64,000 nucleotides of DNA from Stichopus chloronotus (lineage: Eukaryota > Echinodermata > Holothuroidea > Aspidochirotida > Stichopodidae): positions 27,800,878 through 27,864,877 of the forward strand of contig CM037833.1 in assembly GCA_021234535.1 (NCBI GenBank), in the 5' to 3' direction. Below the pieces are notes generated by a model that saw only the letters and a program-made list of their open reading frames with translations, had not been told where the DNA came from and did not search any database. Of the stretch, positions 26,691 to 39,200 are shown in pieces (the first letter of the stretch is position 1; each line of letters opens with the position of its first letter). Position numbers and translations under genes: made by a program.

Positions 26691-29310
26691 CTATATTTAC
26701 GAAAGACAGCTTGCAATTTAAATACACCTTTCAACGCATTTGATATGTAGACTTGGGATTTTCAGTGTCTTACCTCCACCCAGTTGCCTCTAATAACCTC
26801 AACACAGCACAAAATGACAGTGTTATTGTCGGGTCATGTAATATGTGCCTAGAAGATAAGGTGGTTCCTGCTGTAAACTTGTCTACATTTTTTTTATTAT
26901 TTGGTTAGTACATTGTATTTAGGTCCCCAATGATTGAATTTGAGAGGAAAATGATTTGTCTTCACAAACTGAATAAGTATAAGGTTTTTTGCTTAATGAT
27001 ACTTCAACACCAACTGTATTCCCTGTGGTGTGAAGAAATATAGAATCAAAGATATAAACAGCGAGAATCCACCTTTAAAATTAAAGATATATTTCTCTAG
27101 AATGGACATGGGCAAACACAATGCAAAAAATAACAATCGCTCCCAGAGAGGCAGTCACAAGGAATACATTAGGGCATCTTCTCACTTTCGTCGAGTAGGT
27201 ATTGGCAGTACAAACCTTTGACGATGTCATTTCTACATGCATCTAGCTGAAGAATTTTTACTGGTGTATGCCAAACTGTTGGCTAAGTGCGTTTAGCTGT
27301 TAGCAGGGAATGTACACTAAATAATCTGGCAACTAGCTCCTATGTAATTCATGACCATTCTTTTCAAATCAGTGAGGTAAACGTACTTAGGTTTAAATTT
27401 ATTCATGTCAAGACGTGCACGTTGCAGCCCACATGTCGTCTATTCAGTTTTCCTGTATACCTAGTTTACATTTAAAATGAAGCTCTATAATCTTTGTAAG
27501 TCTCAAAGAAATCTGCATATCACTTGACCTTTAACGTAGCTCCATAAACACCAGGATAATTCTGTTGTTGGCCCAAGGGCACGATTTCACAGAGTAGAAT
27601 GCTTCATGTGTAGCCATGGATTCCTAGTAACAAGAATCTTTTTCGTTCTTTGACAATGATGTTTGGAAATTTACTAAGCTCTATTTAAAAGCAGTTCAAT
27701 TAAATGAAGAAATTCACATTGCATCAATTTATGTTATTCAATATTGGTCAAGATCATTTCAAAAGGGAATTATGTACTACTGGTAAATGGAAGCTTCTTG
27801 TCTTGATATGTTATTTCATATTACTTCAAACATCAATCAAAGAGCAATTCTGTTTTGATTTGTCGACTCATTGACTACTTATTGGGAACTACACTACGGC
27901 AAATGATTGACTTGTTAGCAAATGCTAGATCTTACCCGTGTGTGAATGTATCGGACAAAATCGTGTGCATCGTCCCTCAGTAGAAGTGGTAATATTTCGA
28001 TTCCACCCTTAACTCACGCCTGAGTACATTCAAACAACGTGTCTGAACTTCTTGTGATTCTACAAGTTCAAACATGACAACTTAATATTATTCAAGGTGT
28101 TATTTAATTTCTTCATTAAAACAGCAGCACTGTTATGATTGGCTCTTTCGTATCATGGCTTCATAATTTCAGGGGCCTCTGTCATTTCAAAAAGTGAAAT
28201 GTTTTAATAGAGGGTAAATGTCAAAAGATTTATTACTATGAAGACATGCCTATGCTTACGATAAGCGAAAATGCAGCACAGCAAGAAAACTTGCCTATCT
28301 AGCCGGAGTGGAAACTGGAATCAGAACTCCGTCATTTGGGTAAGTGCATGAAGGATGAAATGGATACAATTTGGTTACAAAGTATTTATTAGAACAATGG
28401 GCCTCAAATATCATCAAGTTTTATCCACAAACCACTCCAATATGTTGTAGATAATTGGTCATTGCAATTATGTGTATGACGGTGTAATCTCACTTTTAAC
28501 AGTTACACGTGGGTCTACTCCGGAGACTGTTGCAGACTTTTTATGAACTAAGTATTCTTTATGTCTGTCCTTTAGATCCAGGTGGTTAATGGAAAGTTAC
28601 GGATCAAGCAGATTCTGAGCACAATAGTTGCAGGGTGTAAAATACAGTTTACAATACTGTACTTAACCTGCCATATCGGTTCAAAATTTTACCAGTCCTC
28701 TCGTACTTGTCGCCAGATTTGACTCTCTTTATGTAGCTCTTTATGTAGCTGTAGTACAGTTATACCTTTGGCAAATCTAGGAAATTTAGAGATATTCTGG
28801 TCAGAGTCAATTCTAGTTATAGTCGAACCATTTCATTGTTGATTTCTTCACTTATCAAGAGGCAAGGGTATGCTTGTAGTACATCTCTGATGAGGGGTTT
28901 TGTCATCATGTATGCTCTTCTTTGTGGGTAAGTTTTTGTCATCAATGACTCAAACAAGACTAGATTTTTTTACTCTTTTTTTTTGACATTTCTTTCTTCG
29001 TAGTTTCTTGGTGCCTATTTAGGAACTTCATCTTCAATGGATGGAGTTTCCGGCAAAAAATTATCTTCACCATTACGAGGTTTTTTTTTAAATGGAGCCT
29101 TTCTCAGTCTTTCTCTTCTTTTCTTTTTTTTTAGTTGGATTTAGGTTTCGTAATGAAAGACGTAGGTTTCTCATTCCCAATGACTCCATTTTGTTGTCAA
29201 TTGCAGCAGTCTATGGGTCATATCCTGAACGCTCTTGTAGGTATGGGTACTTTCTGATAAGTTGCTTGGCTACCTCCCTCTTCACTGTCATGTTTGAATA
29301 CTAGCTCGTC
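26691..29310. other. Non-coding sequence
   Basis: No gene recognised. There is a short tandem 'tctttatgtagc' pair near 28726-28752. The frames at 27030, 27287 and 29092 have no domain. Confidence 0.45.
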
Positions 29311-29914
29311 TCATATACAATCCCCAACGTGGTTTAATGACTCATGTTTTTCAACCCACTGTAGTGGTCCCTCTGTTAATAGTCTGTTTTTTAAACTTTG
29401 GCTGAACTTATGATATGGCACCGGGATATTTTCAATAAAATCCCCAACAACTACTTTTTGATACTTTTGCAAGTTCTGCCGCATTACAGATCGCTTAAGG
29501 TGGTGTAGATGCTTATCGATCACAGCATGCATTTGGTTTTTAGAATTTTGCATGACTACTACAGACAAAAACCATCTACTTTGAACTTTTTCGAAATAGG
29601 TGAAAATTCATATAGTAACCCCCCTTTGCAGTAAGTTTCCCATCTCAGTTTCTTACACAAATGAGATCTAAATGAATTTGAAATCTTGTAAGTATTGTCA
29701 CAACCATCAAACGAGCATTCAATCAATTTCCTGCTTGCATGTGGAGATGAAGATGTCCACATATTACTGAAACATCCATCATTGTGTTGAAATTGCAAAA
29801 GAGGACATTTGTTTCACAACAGTGCTTTTCTTCAGAATGTTCACTTTCTGTTTCTGAATCTGTGTCAAAAGAGGAAGTTCTTGGGCAAGAAAACATGGTA
29901 AATAAACAAACCAT
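29311..29914 (-). pseudogene. Decayed zinc-finger-like protein fragment, unrecognised family
   Basis: Three overlapping minus-strand frames (29914-29723, 29798-29559, 29568-29311) look like pieces of one protein broken by frameshifts: an acidic Ser/Glu-rich stretch, then a C2H2-like pattern (Cys-x4-Cys-x12-His, but the second zinc His is missing), then a helical Lys/His-rich segment. Such zinc fingers are common at the front of transposon-derived proteins in deuterostomes, but I cannot assign a family. It has no clear start, no splice sites I trust, and may be chance in part. Confidence 0.35.
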
Positions 29915-31074
29915 TGAACATTGAAACTTTTCTTGTGGCTAAGTCACAAAGAGTCACCGAGATCGTGTCGGTACTATACTGTCTGAGTATGAATGACCCT
30001 CGCTATGCTGACATATCGCTCGGAATGGATTGAAAAATAGCATGGCACAAGTTAATTAGCATATATAAATTTCATATTTTCATCCCTAATTCGGAACTTC
30101 TTTTGTTAAGGATAATGGAACATTTAGTGTAGTAATGGTATGGATTAGTTTTATGCAGTTTGACTGGTATCTCTTCCTCAAATATCAAAGGCAGTAAAAT
30201 CACTCGTTTGAATGCCCTTTCAAGTTTGATCAATCTGCAAAAGTATGGTTTACACGAAGGCAAACTGACCAAATGTACCGTAGTACTTGAGGAGTTTGGT
30301 GGGTGTCCAGCACTGACTGAGATCTTTGGTCCCTAATCTTTGACACACCAATGCTAAGTAGGCCACAATGTCTTAACGTCACGTCATTAATTCATCAGAC
30401 AGGTCAACATAGACATATACATTGTCCTATAACTTATCAAACATCATAGTTTTACAATTCAAAACGATTCTCACCCAGAACCCTGCCTGCTATCACTAAG
30501 ATATTGTTCATATTCTTACTGGTCCAGTAAGTTAATTTTGTGATTGTAAACTTACTATGAAATACATTTTTAAGTTCCAATTCTGATAGTATATCTACTG
30601 CATGTTCAAGATGCCAGTAACACACTGCTGTGTTGTCATGGTTATAAAGAATGGATCATGCATCTATAACAATTCTCAGCACAGTGCATCACTAAGTACT
30701 GTACATTCTGTACACAAACAATGAAAAATAAGAGAAATTTTTCCCCCTTTCCTCTCCAATATGATCATTTATTTTACAAAGGGAGATTTAAAAAACTTTT
30801 TTTTTCAATTGACGATTATAATCTTGTGGAGAGACATAGACAAAGCGTAGAAGGAGGAGAGTTGCTTTACGTATTCGAAATTGTTTTACGTTTGACAGTA
30901 AAGATGATATTTCTATATTTACAGAAAATACAGAAAGCGATTTTTGTCAAATTTCGCGCTAAAACGACGTGTTCTAGAGCTCGTGTACCAACACCCCCCC
31001 CCCCCAACTTATAGTTTTCAGTGATTGTTTGTATAATATCATCACTTAGATATCGTCTGAAGTGAAGTATCCTT
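29915..31074. other. Non-coding sequence
   Basis: No gene recognised. A C run occurs at about 31002-31015, just before the LINE. Confidence 0.45.
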
Positions 31075-32940
31075 TAATTATGGGCGACTTTAAGGTTGAC
31101 TTGAAGTAAATCAGATTCAGTTGATTTTTTAAGCAAGTTGTCGTCTTGTAGTTTTGTTCCAACACTTAATAGGCCGACCAGAATTTCGAATACTAGCATG
31201 TCCTTAGTTGATAATATCTTTGTCAATGTAGAGAACATACGTAATACGTGTCTTCTGGCATATTTGTAAGCGATATAACAGATCACCATCCAATCTTTGT
31301 ATATTTTTACTATCAAATGCTGCGCGGTAATGATAGTTTGTCAGCTCAAGTTGCTAGAAACTATAGTCCAAATAATCGAAAGTTTTGTATCTCGAATTTC
31401 CAGTGCAAGATGGGATTATGTTTACCAATCAAACAATGCAACTATTCCTTTCAACATTATCAGGGACTTTATGACAATATTATCCATCGTGACTGTTTTC
31501 CTGTGGTCAATGTCAAACACAAGAGGAAAAGAAAACATTTGGATTACCTCTGCAATGTTTGGTATCTAGTGAGTGTAAAACCAAACTCCGGAAGCAATTT
31601 TTGAGATCACCGACAAAAGACAATGATAAATTTACCGCATGCGTCGAAACAAATTGAATCATTCACTGCGTATTGCAAAAAGAAAACATTCTCATGGTAT
31701 TTTTATAATGAGAAAAATGACTCCAAGCGTATGTGAAAACATATCAATGACATCATACGTACAGGTAAAAAGATTCCAGCTATCTTGACCTCTTAATTGA
31801 GGGTTACATGGTTGTTAATGATCCACAGAACCTTGCAAATTCTTTCGACACATTTGTTGTTAACCTTTGGGGGGTTTCGTATATAAATATACAAAACTGT
31901 TCAACTAAAAGTTGTCGTGACCATCTAAGTCAACAAAATATGAAATCTAAACCCCTCCCGCCGATTGACATAAATGAGTGTTTGAGAGTTACACATGAGT
32001 TTCTAAGCCAAAGGAAAGATGCTGGCTACGACGGCTTGGGGTCGGCCATCTGGTCTGGTTCTCCTCGGTATAGCCGTTTACCTATTTTTAATATTTCTCT
32101 GTCTCAGGGCGTGTTTCCTGACAGATTGACAGTAGCTAGAGCAATTCCTGTTTATAAGAACGGCGATAAACGTAAGTCTATTAATTATCGTCCTATTGCT
32201 GTCCTTCCCTGTTTTTCAAAGATCTTAGAAAGAGCTATGTACAATAGAATCTACTCATTCCTTAAGAAGCATAGTATACTTTCTACTTGCCAGTATTGGG
32301 TTTCGTTCAGACCGCTCAACAGAACTTGCTCTCGTAGATGTCTTGGACAACTTAAATAAAGTTGCAGAATAAAACTTCCATTGGAATTTTCCTAGACTTG
32401 CACAAGGCCTTTGATACAGGTAATCATGGCATCCTGCTCACTAAATTATCACACTACGGTTTCAGAGGAGTGTCTTACAAATGGATTAAAAGTTGCCTTT
32501 CTAACAGAAAACAATTTACTTCTCTCAATGGTGTTAATTCGGAATTAAGGTAGGTAAAATGTCGCGTACCAGAGGGCTTTATTATTCGACCTCTTCTCTT
32601 CGTAACTTATATATAAATGATAATTCTAATGTATCAAAATATGCTACATTCGTTTTGTTTAGTTTGCTGATGATATAAGAATATCTTATTCAGCGGCCAA
32701 AACCCACAGCGCTTACAGGAACTAATATATCATGAATTTAAGCTTTACTATGATTGGTTCACTGTGAATAAGCTCTAAACCTCTAAATGTAACTAAAACG
32801 TACTTGATTGTTTTTAATGATGACGTTTTGAAGAGACGTCATCAGTTGAAAATTTCTTTTTATGACAAACGTTTGCTGTTTGCAAAGTGTTAAAAATGTT
32901 AAATTCTTGGGTATCCACATTGATTCCAAGCTATCCTAAG
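31075..32940 (+). mobile_element. Degenerate non-LTR retrotransposon (CR1/L2-like LINE), endonuclease and reverse transcriptase remnants
   Basis: Conceptual reading across several frames shows, in order: the AP-endonuclease motif M-G-D-F-x-V-D-L (31080-31103), the 'SLVDNIF' block (31204-31224), D-I-T-D-H-H-P-I-F (31272-31298), RT motif 'NYRPIAVLPCFSKILE' (32179-32230), 'LDLHKAFDT' (32395-32421), the catalytic F-A-D-D box (32663-32674) and the 'VKFLGIHIDSKLS' block (about 32897-32935). Frameshifts and stops break it everywhere, so it is dead. The DNIF-plus-SDH-type endonuclease layout points to the CR1/L2 group of LINEs. It is 5'-truncated and, 3' of the RT, is cut off where a TIR-element fragment begins. 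Confidence 0.9.
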
Positions 32941-32964
32941 AATCATGTATTTAATGTCTATGCT

Positions 32965-33640
32965 GGGAACAATGAAGTCAAACGGACAGAAAACTACAAA
33001 TACTGTTGTGTAAACTTTATAATTCTGATAAATGATTCTAGTTGATAAATGAAGTAAAAGAAAAGAAATCTACAATAGCCTTGATTAAAGTCCTCGTAGC
33101 CCAAAGATTCAAAGACTACGGTGCACAGTCACTATACTTGTTAACTTTCCAGTAAATATGGTGTGCTGTAAAGGTCGCGTACTTCAACCACCCAACCCCT
33201 TAGTTTTTGCAATATTTTAAAAGTATTCGAACACACCTATCTCTAGAGGATGTGATTTGTAAAACCATATTTAAGTTTCCTTACCACTAGTAGAAATTGC
33301 AATCACTACAACTTATGATATATATAGCTGACGATTAAATTGACTATTTATGTAACCACCAAGTTACCATGCCCTGACCATGAAGTCTTATTTTTAGTTG
33401 TAAGAGGTCAATTTTTGTTCCCATATTTACCGTTTATTTTTGTAATCATGTCCTTCTATAATTCCAAAATCGGGTCACATGACGTTATTGCAGGCAACTG
33501 CTAACACAGTCAAGATATTTTAAGAGTTGCATCACGCAGCTTTACACGTTTTTATAAACGTTTTCTTAGTTGACATGATCAAGACGACTAAACCCCACCC
33601 CCTTAAACGAAGGAATTTTTTCGTGGCTCCAATTTGTATT
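32965..33640. mobile_element. Partial third copy of the ~1-kb TIR element
   Basis: Aligns to 21777-22430 and 22836-23510 in the same orientation ('tactgttgtgtaaact', 'gatcaagacgactaaacccc', 'gaaggaattttttcgtg'). Both terminal repeats are missing. It directly follows the broken LINE. Confidence 0.75.
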
Positions 33641-36280
33641 GTTTTCTTCACCTTTTTAATATGATTCAAGTTAACACGCGAATGTTTGCCTATGCATGAA
33701 GTTAAGTCTTCTGATCTGTTTTGTTTCTAGTTTTTAAACGCGGAGGAAGCATTGTCAGTTCAAGACATGGTATTAGCTGTGATTTATAAATATATTAATT
33801 GCTCGTTATAATAGAAATACAATTTTTTTTTTTCACAGACTTCCAATTAACATCGTACCTTTAAACTGGAAGACAGGTATTTTTTCTATAGTTTGATTAC
33901 CGAAACTGCATGCTCACAAATTGTAACTGTAACTTTATTCCAGTCTCGTTATTGAATGAACAGTTAAAAAGAAAAAAAAATTGCAATTGATAAAAATACT
34001 AACATCTAATTAATACTGCCACAGATGCCACACTAATCTATATGTGGCACAATTGGGGCTACCAGAACACAAAACCAAGCAAGTCAATATGACGTAAGTC
34101 ACATGTACTTCGTAATTATTATTAGCCCTTTTATTGCACACAATCCTTAATCCTGCAGCAAACGTAAAGTACACAGAAACAAAATTGAAAAAGTGATCTT
34201 GTAATTTCTTAATACGTCGGTCGCCACTGAAAAGAATGATTGCAATGCTACCCAACGTCGTGTGATCAAAATACACTACTTTTCTTATATTGAAAACTTT
34301 CAAATACCGAAGCTCTTCTTTCTGCAAAATGTGTTATCAGCGTATTCTAATTGAAAACCTGAGTAGTCCTGAGCATCATCAAACCAATTGACCCCCTTCT
34401 ACTCAAAAGAACCGAGCTAATCCTACCAAGATCATACAGCATGGTTTTCATTCTTCCTTTTTTACAATATGAAAAGTATATAAGCAAGACACCACACTCA
34501 CAAGAACGTAGAGTAAAATAAGAACTACATAACTTTTTGTTAAAATTTTACACACGGTTAAAGTAAGTCTTACATTATGAAATTGACTAAAATGTAGTAA
34601 AACTTACCAAAATTATGTAAAATTTACAAATACTGCTTACATTAATTTTACATAAAATTTATAGAGTTCTTATTTTACATAATTTAGGTAAATAATTCTC
34701 TGAGTGCACAAACTCATCGAAAACAATATCTTATCCACCCTCCGTGGGGTCGTTATCTCGCGAAATCTTTAATTCTTATTAAATCTTAACATATTGTTTG
34801 CTAACGTTATCATTTCACCACAAGTCATCTATGTAACCTTTGTGGTACATTTTTTTTTCGAGTTAATTTAGTTTGATTCTAGTTCATGTCATCAAAATAA
34901 ATGGGGTTATTCACTGTACACGTTGTGCATAATTCTACCGGATATCCGATCAATCAGTGCTTTACTTCTGACATCATCTTTATGTAGTTTTAATTACCTA
35001 ACCCTGGATGACCCCCAAGTGGCATTTGACCGCTTCTAAAGGCAAATGAAGTGACGGTACTTAATGTGCTGCATGTACATTAGATTCCAAGATTTTCTTC
35101 TTCAGGAATGATCTTGTCTTCAAAGTTTTCGTAATTGACGACAATTGACAATTGACCTGAAGTGATGACAAACGATAGCATCCTTGTTCTCCGAGTCAAT
35201 GTTGTTCACCCGTGTGATTTCCAACTATGAGTTAAAAGTTTACCCACATGGGATAACCTTTTATTACTTGCGTAATAGCGTCTCAGTTGATCCAAATGGC
35301 AGTGTGACTGGACGAAAAACACTGTATCAGCGCGAGGGTCCAGTCATGAGGTATCATGTTGAAGCGTTTTGCAAAATGCCACCTGCTTCATCTAAAATCA
35401 CCTTTAATCTTCAGCACAATACCTTTTAGACACCTCACCCTGTATATGAAACACAAACATATCAAATGCGAAATCAGTCCAAGTTTTCCTTTTCGAGACA
35501 CTGTGTATACAACTACGATGTGTATTCTAACCCTCGATTGATCTCGGCACTGTGTATTTTGGTTATTTGTTTGTTTCTATTTACAACGGCTGATTGAACA
35601 ATTCTTTGAGCTGAGCTCGCTTTACTCCATTTACAATTATTAAAGCATTAAATTTAACCATGCACGAAACATTTGAACCCACACACAGGTAATAGGCTAT
35701 ACGTCTACTATACAAGCGTAGAGCAACATCTCTGAGAGAGAGTGAGTGAGAGATAGGCATGTGTAGGTTAATCCACAATACCCGGTAACTGTCTTATCAT
35801 CTCCTGATAAACACGCAAATGGAGAGAGAATGTATGAAAAGTAAAAATATATAAGAAAGACAAAGACCATTGTGGTTTATATTCCCTCATGAGGACCATG
35901 AAAACAAAAGATAGCCATCAATTCAGCAAATTTCGTCATTAATTTGAAATCGAGCTTATAACCTTTTGTTGTCTGGGTGAATCAGTGGGACTCCAGTTCT
36001 AATTACGTATGAAATTAGTGGTTTAAAGTCCAGGTCAACCTAAGTGTTGATTCATAAATCAATGCCTCTATTCATTGATGTGAAGATCAGTAATTAGACA
36101 GTACATTTCATAAATTCAACTATTCAACATGTACCTTAAATTCATGACCTACTCAAGGCTAAGGCAAGTCTGGCACAGGACTGTTAGTTTCCTTATGACG
36201 AACATATTTGATTTCCCTTCAATAGTCCTTAGCTGGATTTCATTCTGTAAACAAAAGGTACGTCTTTCCAATATATTACT
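33641..36280. other. Downstream flank of UBE2Z copy A, part of the duplicated unit
   Basis: No gene recognised. The block around 34120-34260 is homologous to 49610-49740 downstream of copy B (shared 'atacacagaaacaaa', 'cggt(c/g)gcc(a/g)ctac/tactg' and so on), so the tandem duplication reaches beyond the gene. The 81-codon frame at 35184-35429 is not supported. Confidence 0.5.
34495..34706. mobile_element. ~212-bp MITE-like inverted repeat
   Basis: The ends are CACTCA...TGAGTG. Inside them the left stretch 'gtaaaataagaactacat' is matched by the complement of 'atagagttcttattttacat' on the right. The middle is very AT-rich with repeated 'acttac/aaattt' blocks. No clear target duplication. Confidence 0.6.
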
Positions 36281-39200
36281 TCATACTGCTGTACCATTCC
36301 TTCTCTCTTCACATTCTGTGAAAGAGGAATGTACTTTTTCCAGTCGTTTCCTCAGACCTGTAAAGTTGAATGTTCCGTCTTCTCGTCCATAAGTATCCTG
36401 GTCATGTAAAAAAAAAAGAAATGTTGAGCTGCCCATAGCAATGTTTGTCACTCTAACAAAGCAAAAGCTCGTTTCACCGTCACTCATACATGAAAACGTT
36501 TCCATGTTACCACAAAACTTTGCATTTCAAGAGTTGTACACAACTCTCGTTCTACATTTACATTAATCTGAACGCCTGGCCAATAAATCTGCGTGTTTCA
36601 AATATATTCACAGTTTTAATCGTTACAAGTGATAGATTGTTGTAAACTTAATATCTGGATAAATTACCTGGAGTTAAATGTCATTTCCATACATTTCATT
36701 ATAGTTATAAATATTTTGCTAGCATCATACTATGGTATATAGACTCCATAATAATACTAAATGTTAAGATAAGAACGTATTCTATCATACCTTGAAATAC
36801 AATATATAATGTAAGCGTAACTAAAATTACCATAAGTAAGTTCATCAAATTCTGTCAAATGCACATTAAGCATATCATCACATATTAACTATATCATTAC
36901 ATATTAAGCACATTGAGTAGTTCTTGTCTAAAATATTTACCACCATCATCGTTTGACTGTCCAAATGTTTCTTCCTTTCAATTCTATTCATGTAAAAGTC
37001 AAACTTTTCTAGGAACAGCTTTTCGATGGTCGATCTAGACAGGAGAAAGAAACCCATCATCATATCATTATCATATACTATCACATCAATGATTGATCCA
37101 TTTAACCATTAATAAATATTCAATATGTAGTCTTAGTTTTGCAGTCCTGGTAGAAACTATTGATCAATATTTTATCTGCATCCTAGTTATTGATATTTCT
37201 GCAGCAACGTTGACATTTTTTAAGTCTTTAATCTTATAGTCAGTGATAGTCTTTGCAGCAACATTGCTGCATATTCAATATATATCCCTTGCAGTGCAGC
37301 AACTAATCAATTTTTCGTTTATAAAAGGTTAGGGGTTGGCCAATCACAATGATGCTTCAATAAAGGACATCTTTGTTTTGATTTGCAGACATAAAGATCC
37401 AATTGAATATACAGTTTACAAGGTTACAATAGCCTATATGCTAACATTCTGTGTTAACGTTACACTCATTGGGTAACTGCTGCTACTCACGGCAGACTAC
37501 GTGCATGTTTACGAAAATTTGATTATCAGGAGTATACCTATTTTACGTTTGCCACAAAGAATCACTGTTCAATTATTATCAACACAGTCAAGGGATACCG
37601 ATATACAATAGTGAGTCAATTTGTGAGGTATCAACGAACTTACCTTAGTGACTCAGGTAATCGAGGATACAGATTCTCAATCATCTCACACACTGCAGAA
37701 CGAATTGTCTCATAGTACAAAAAGTCATTATACTTCTCACTGCGTCCAGGAACCAGCCCATACTGCAAATTTTGAAAAAGCATGAACCATCAACAATGCA
37801 TATTACTCATACCATAATGCATATTACTCATACCATAAAAAACTCCTTCGGATTAACTGTGTCATAAATCTACGTCGTGTTTTCCCAAAGTGTCCTCCAT
37901 ATGATCTTTGACATTAACTTCCCTTTGCGCTTATCTTTTGTAATTACTTTGTACGGCAATACAAGGAATTTTTTATGGATATGCGAAAATATTTCCCAAA
38001 CGCTCGTAACATGTTCATGTTATTGATATTATCTCCCGGTAGTAATGCTTGGTTGGACCAGATGAATCCCCAGTCGGGCCCTTCATGGGTTACGTAATGA
38101 GGGCGCGTCTCGATTTGTCCCTGGGGACTGTGGGCACCGATAAGGCTGGAAGTTTGGAACTATATACTCACAATCGAGAATGATCGAGTTCACGTGGTTG
38201 GGTAATTTTTCAATCGTTGATTCATGTTAAAAAGAGATATTGCAGATCTAGATCTCTTAACTTGATAAGTATTCTACTGCAAACTGTATACTCTAGTAGA
38301 TGATCATGATAATCAAATGTAGATGATCACAGACAAGAAATCATTGCGATGTATATAGCAATTTGAGGACATGCCCTTCAATTACTCACGACAAAGAGAC
38401 ATACACAGACAGATAGGCAAACAGACTGACAGACCAAGTGAGAGGCAGACAGATATACACTTAAGTTATTTATATACCACCATCAGATCTGGCTCATTGT
38501 AGTAAGGCTCCTTATGCATGACTCCTAAGATGGCTTCCAAAATGGTAAACAGGCAGTGAGCCGGAGTCCAGGATTGTCCATGGTGCCATGTCCTGCATCA
38601 CAAAAAGAAGCATGTATAGTCGACCGTAGTTTGAAATGGAACTGAAAGACCTATCGACACATGCACATGGAAATGTAGGCATGAAGTTGAACATCTGGTG
38701 ACACCTGTACAAGTGTTCTGCTCCACATGTTAATGATTCCTACATTTGAACATACAGTGTGCCATTCATGTGAGGGAGCTAAATAAATGTTGGTGAGCGC
38801 GTCACTGACCCGACGGCGACGGTGAACTCGCATTTGGTTACGTGGCATATGCAAATATTAATTTGCTACTGGATATGTATGCAGCTCGTGCAATCCATTC
38901 GTGTAATGAAACACAAAATATATGTTAATCTGTAATTTATAGTTAATCAGGGATACTGAATGTTATTCAAGGTTAATAATCTATTATTACAGTTTGCAAT
39001 GTCTTCGTAATAGACTGGTAATCTGTAATTGCAAATTGTTAATCTGGAATTACAGACTGAACAAATTTCATGGAACGAATGGGCTTCCATGGATGACTCT
39101 CAATATCAGAGCTGGGTTGAGATCGTTAAGCATGGAAGAAGTCTTGATTAGAACCGGCTGGTAACTACGTGCAGTCTGATGCTGAGAGAGCTTAATTTAC

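Noticed and set aside
31808..32359. 183-codon frame as a host gene
   Set aside because: It encodes a piece of LINE reverse transcriptase, continued in other frames up- and downstream.
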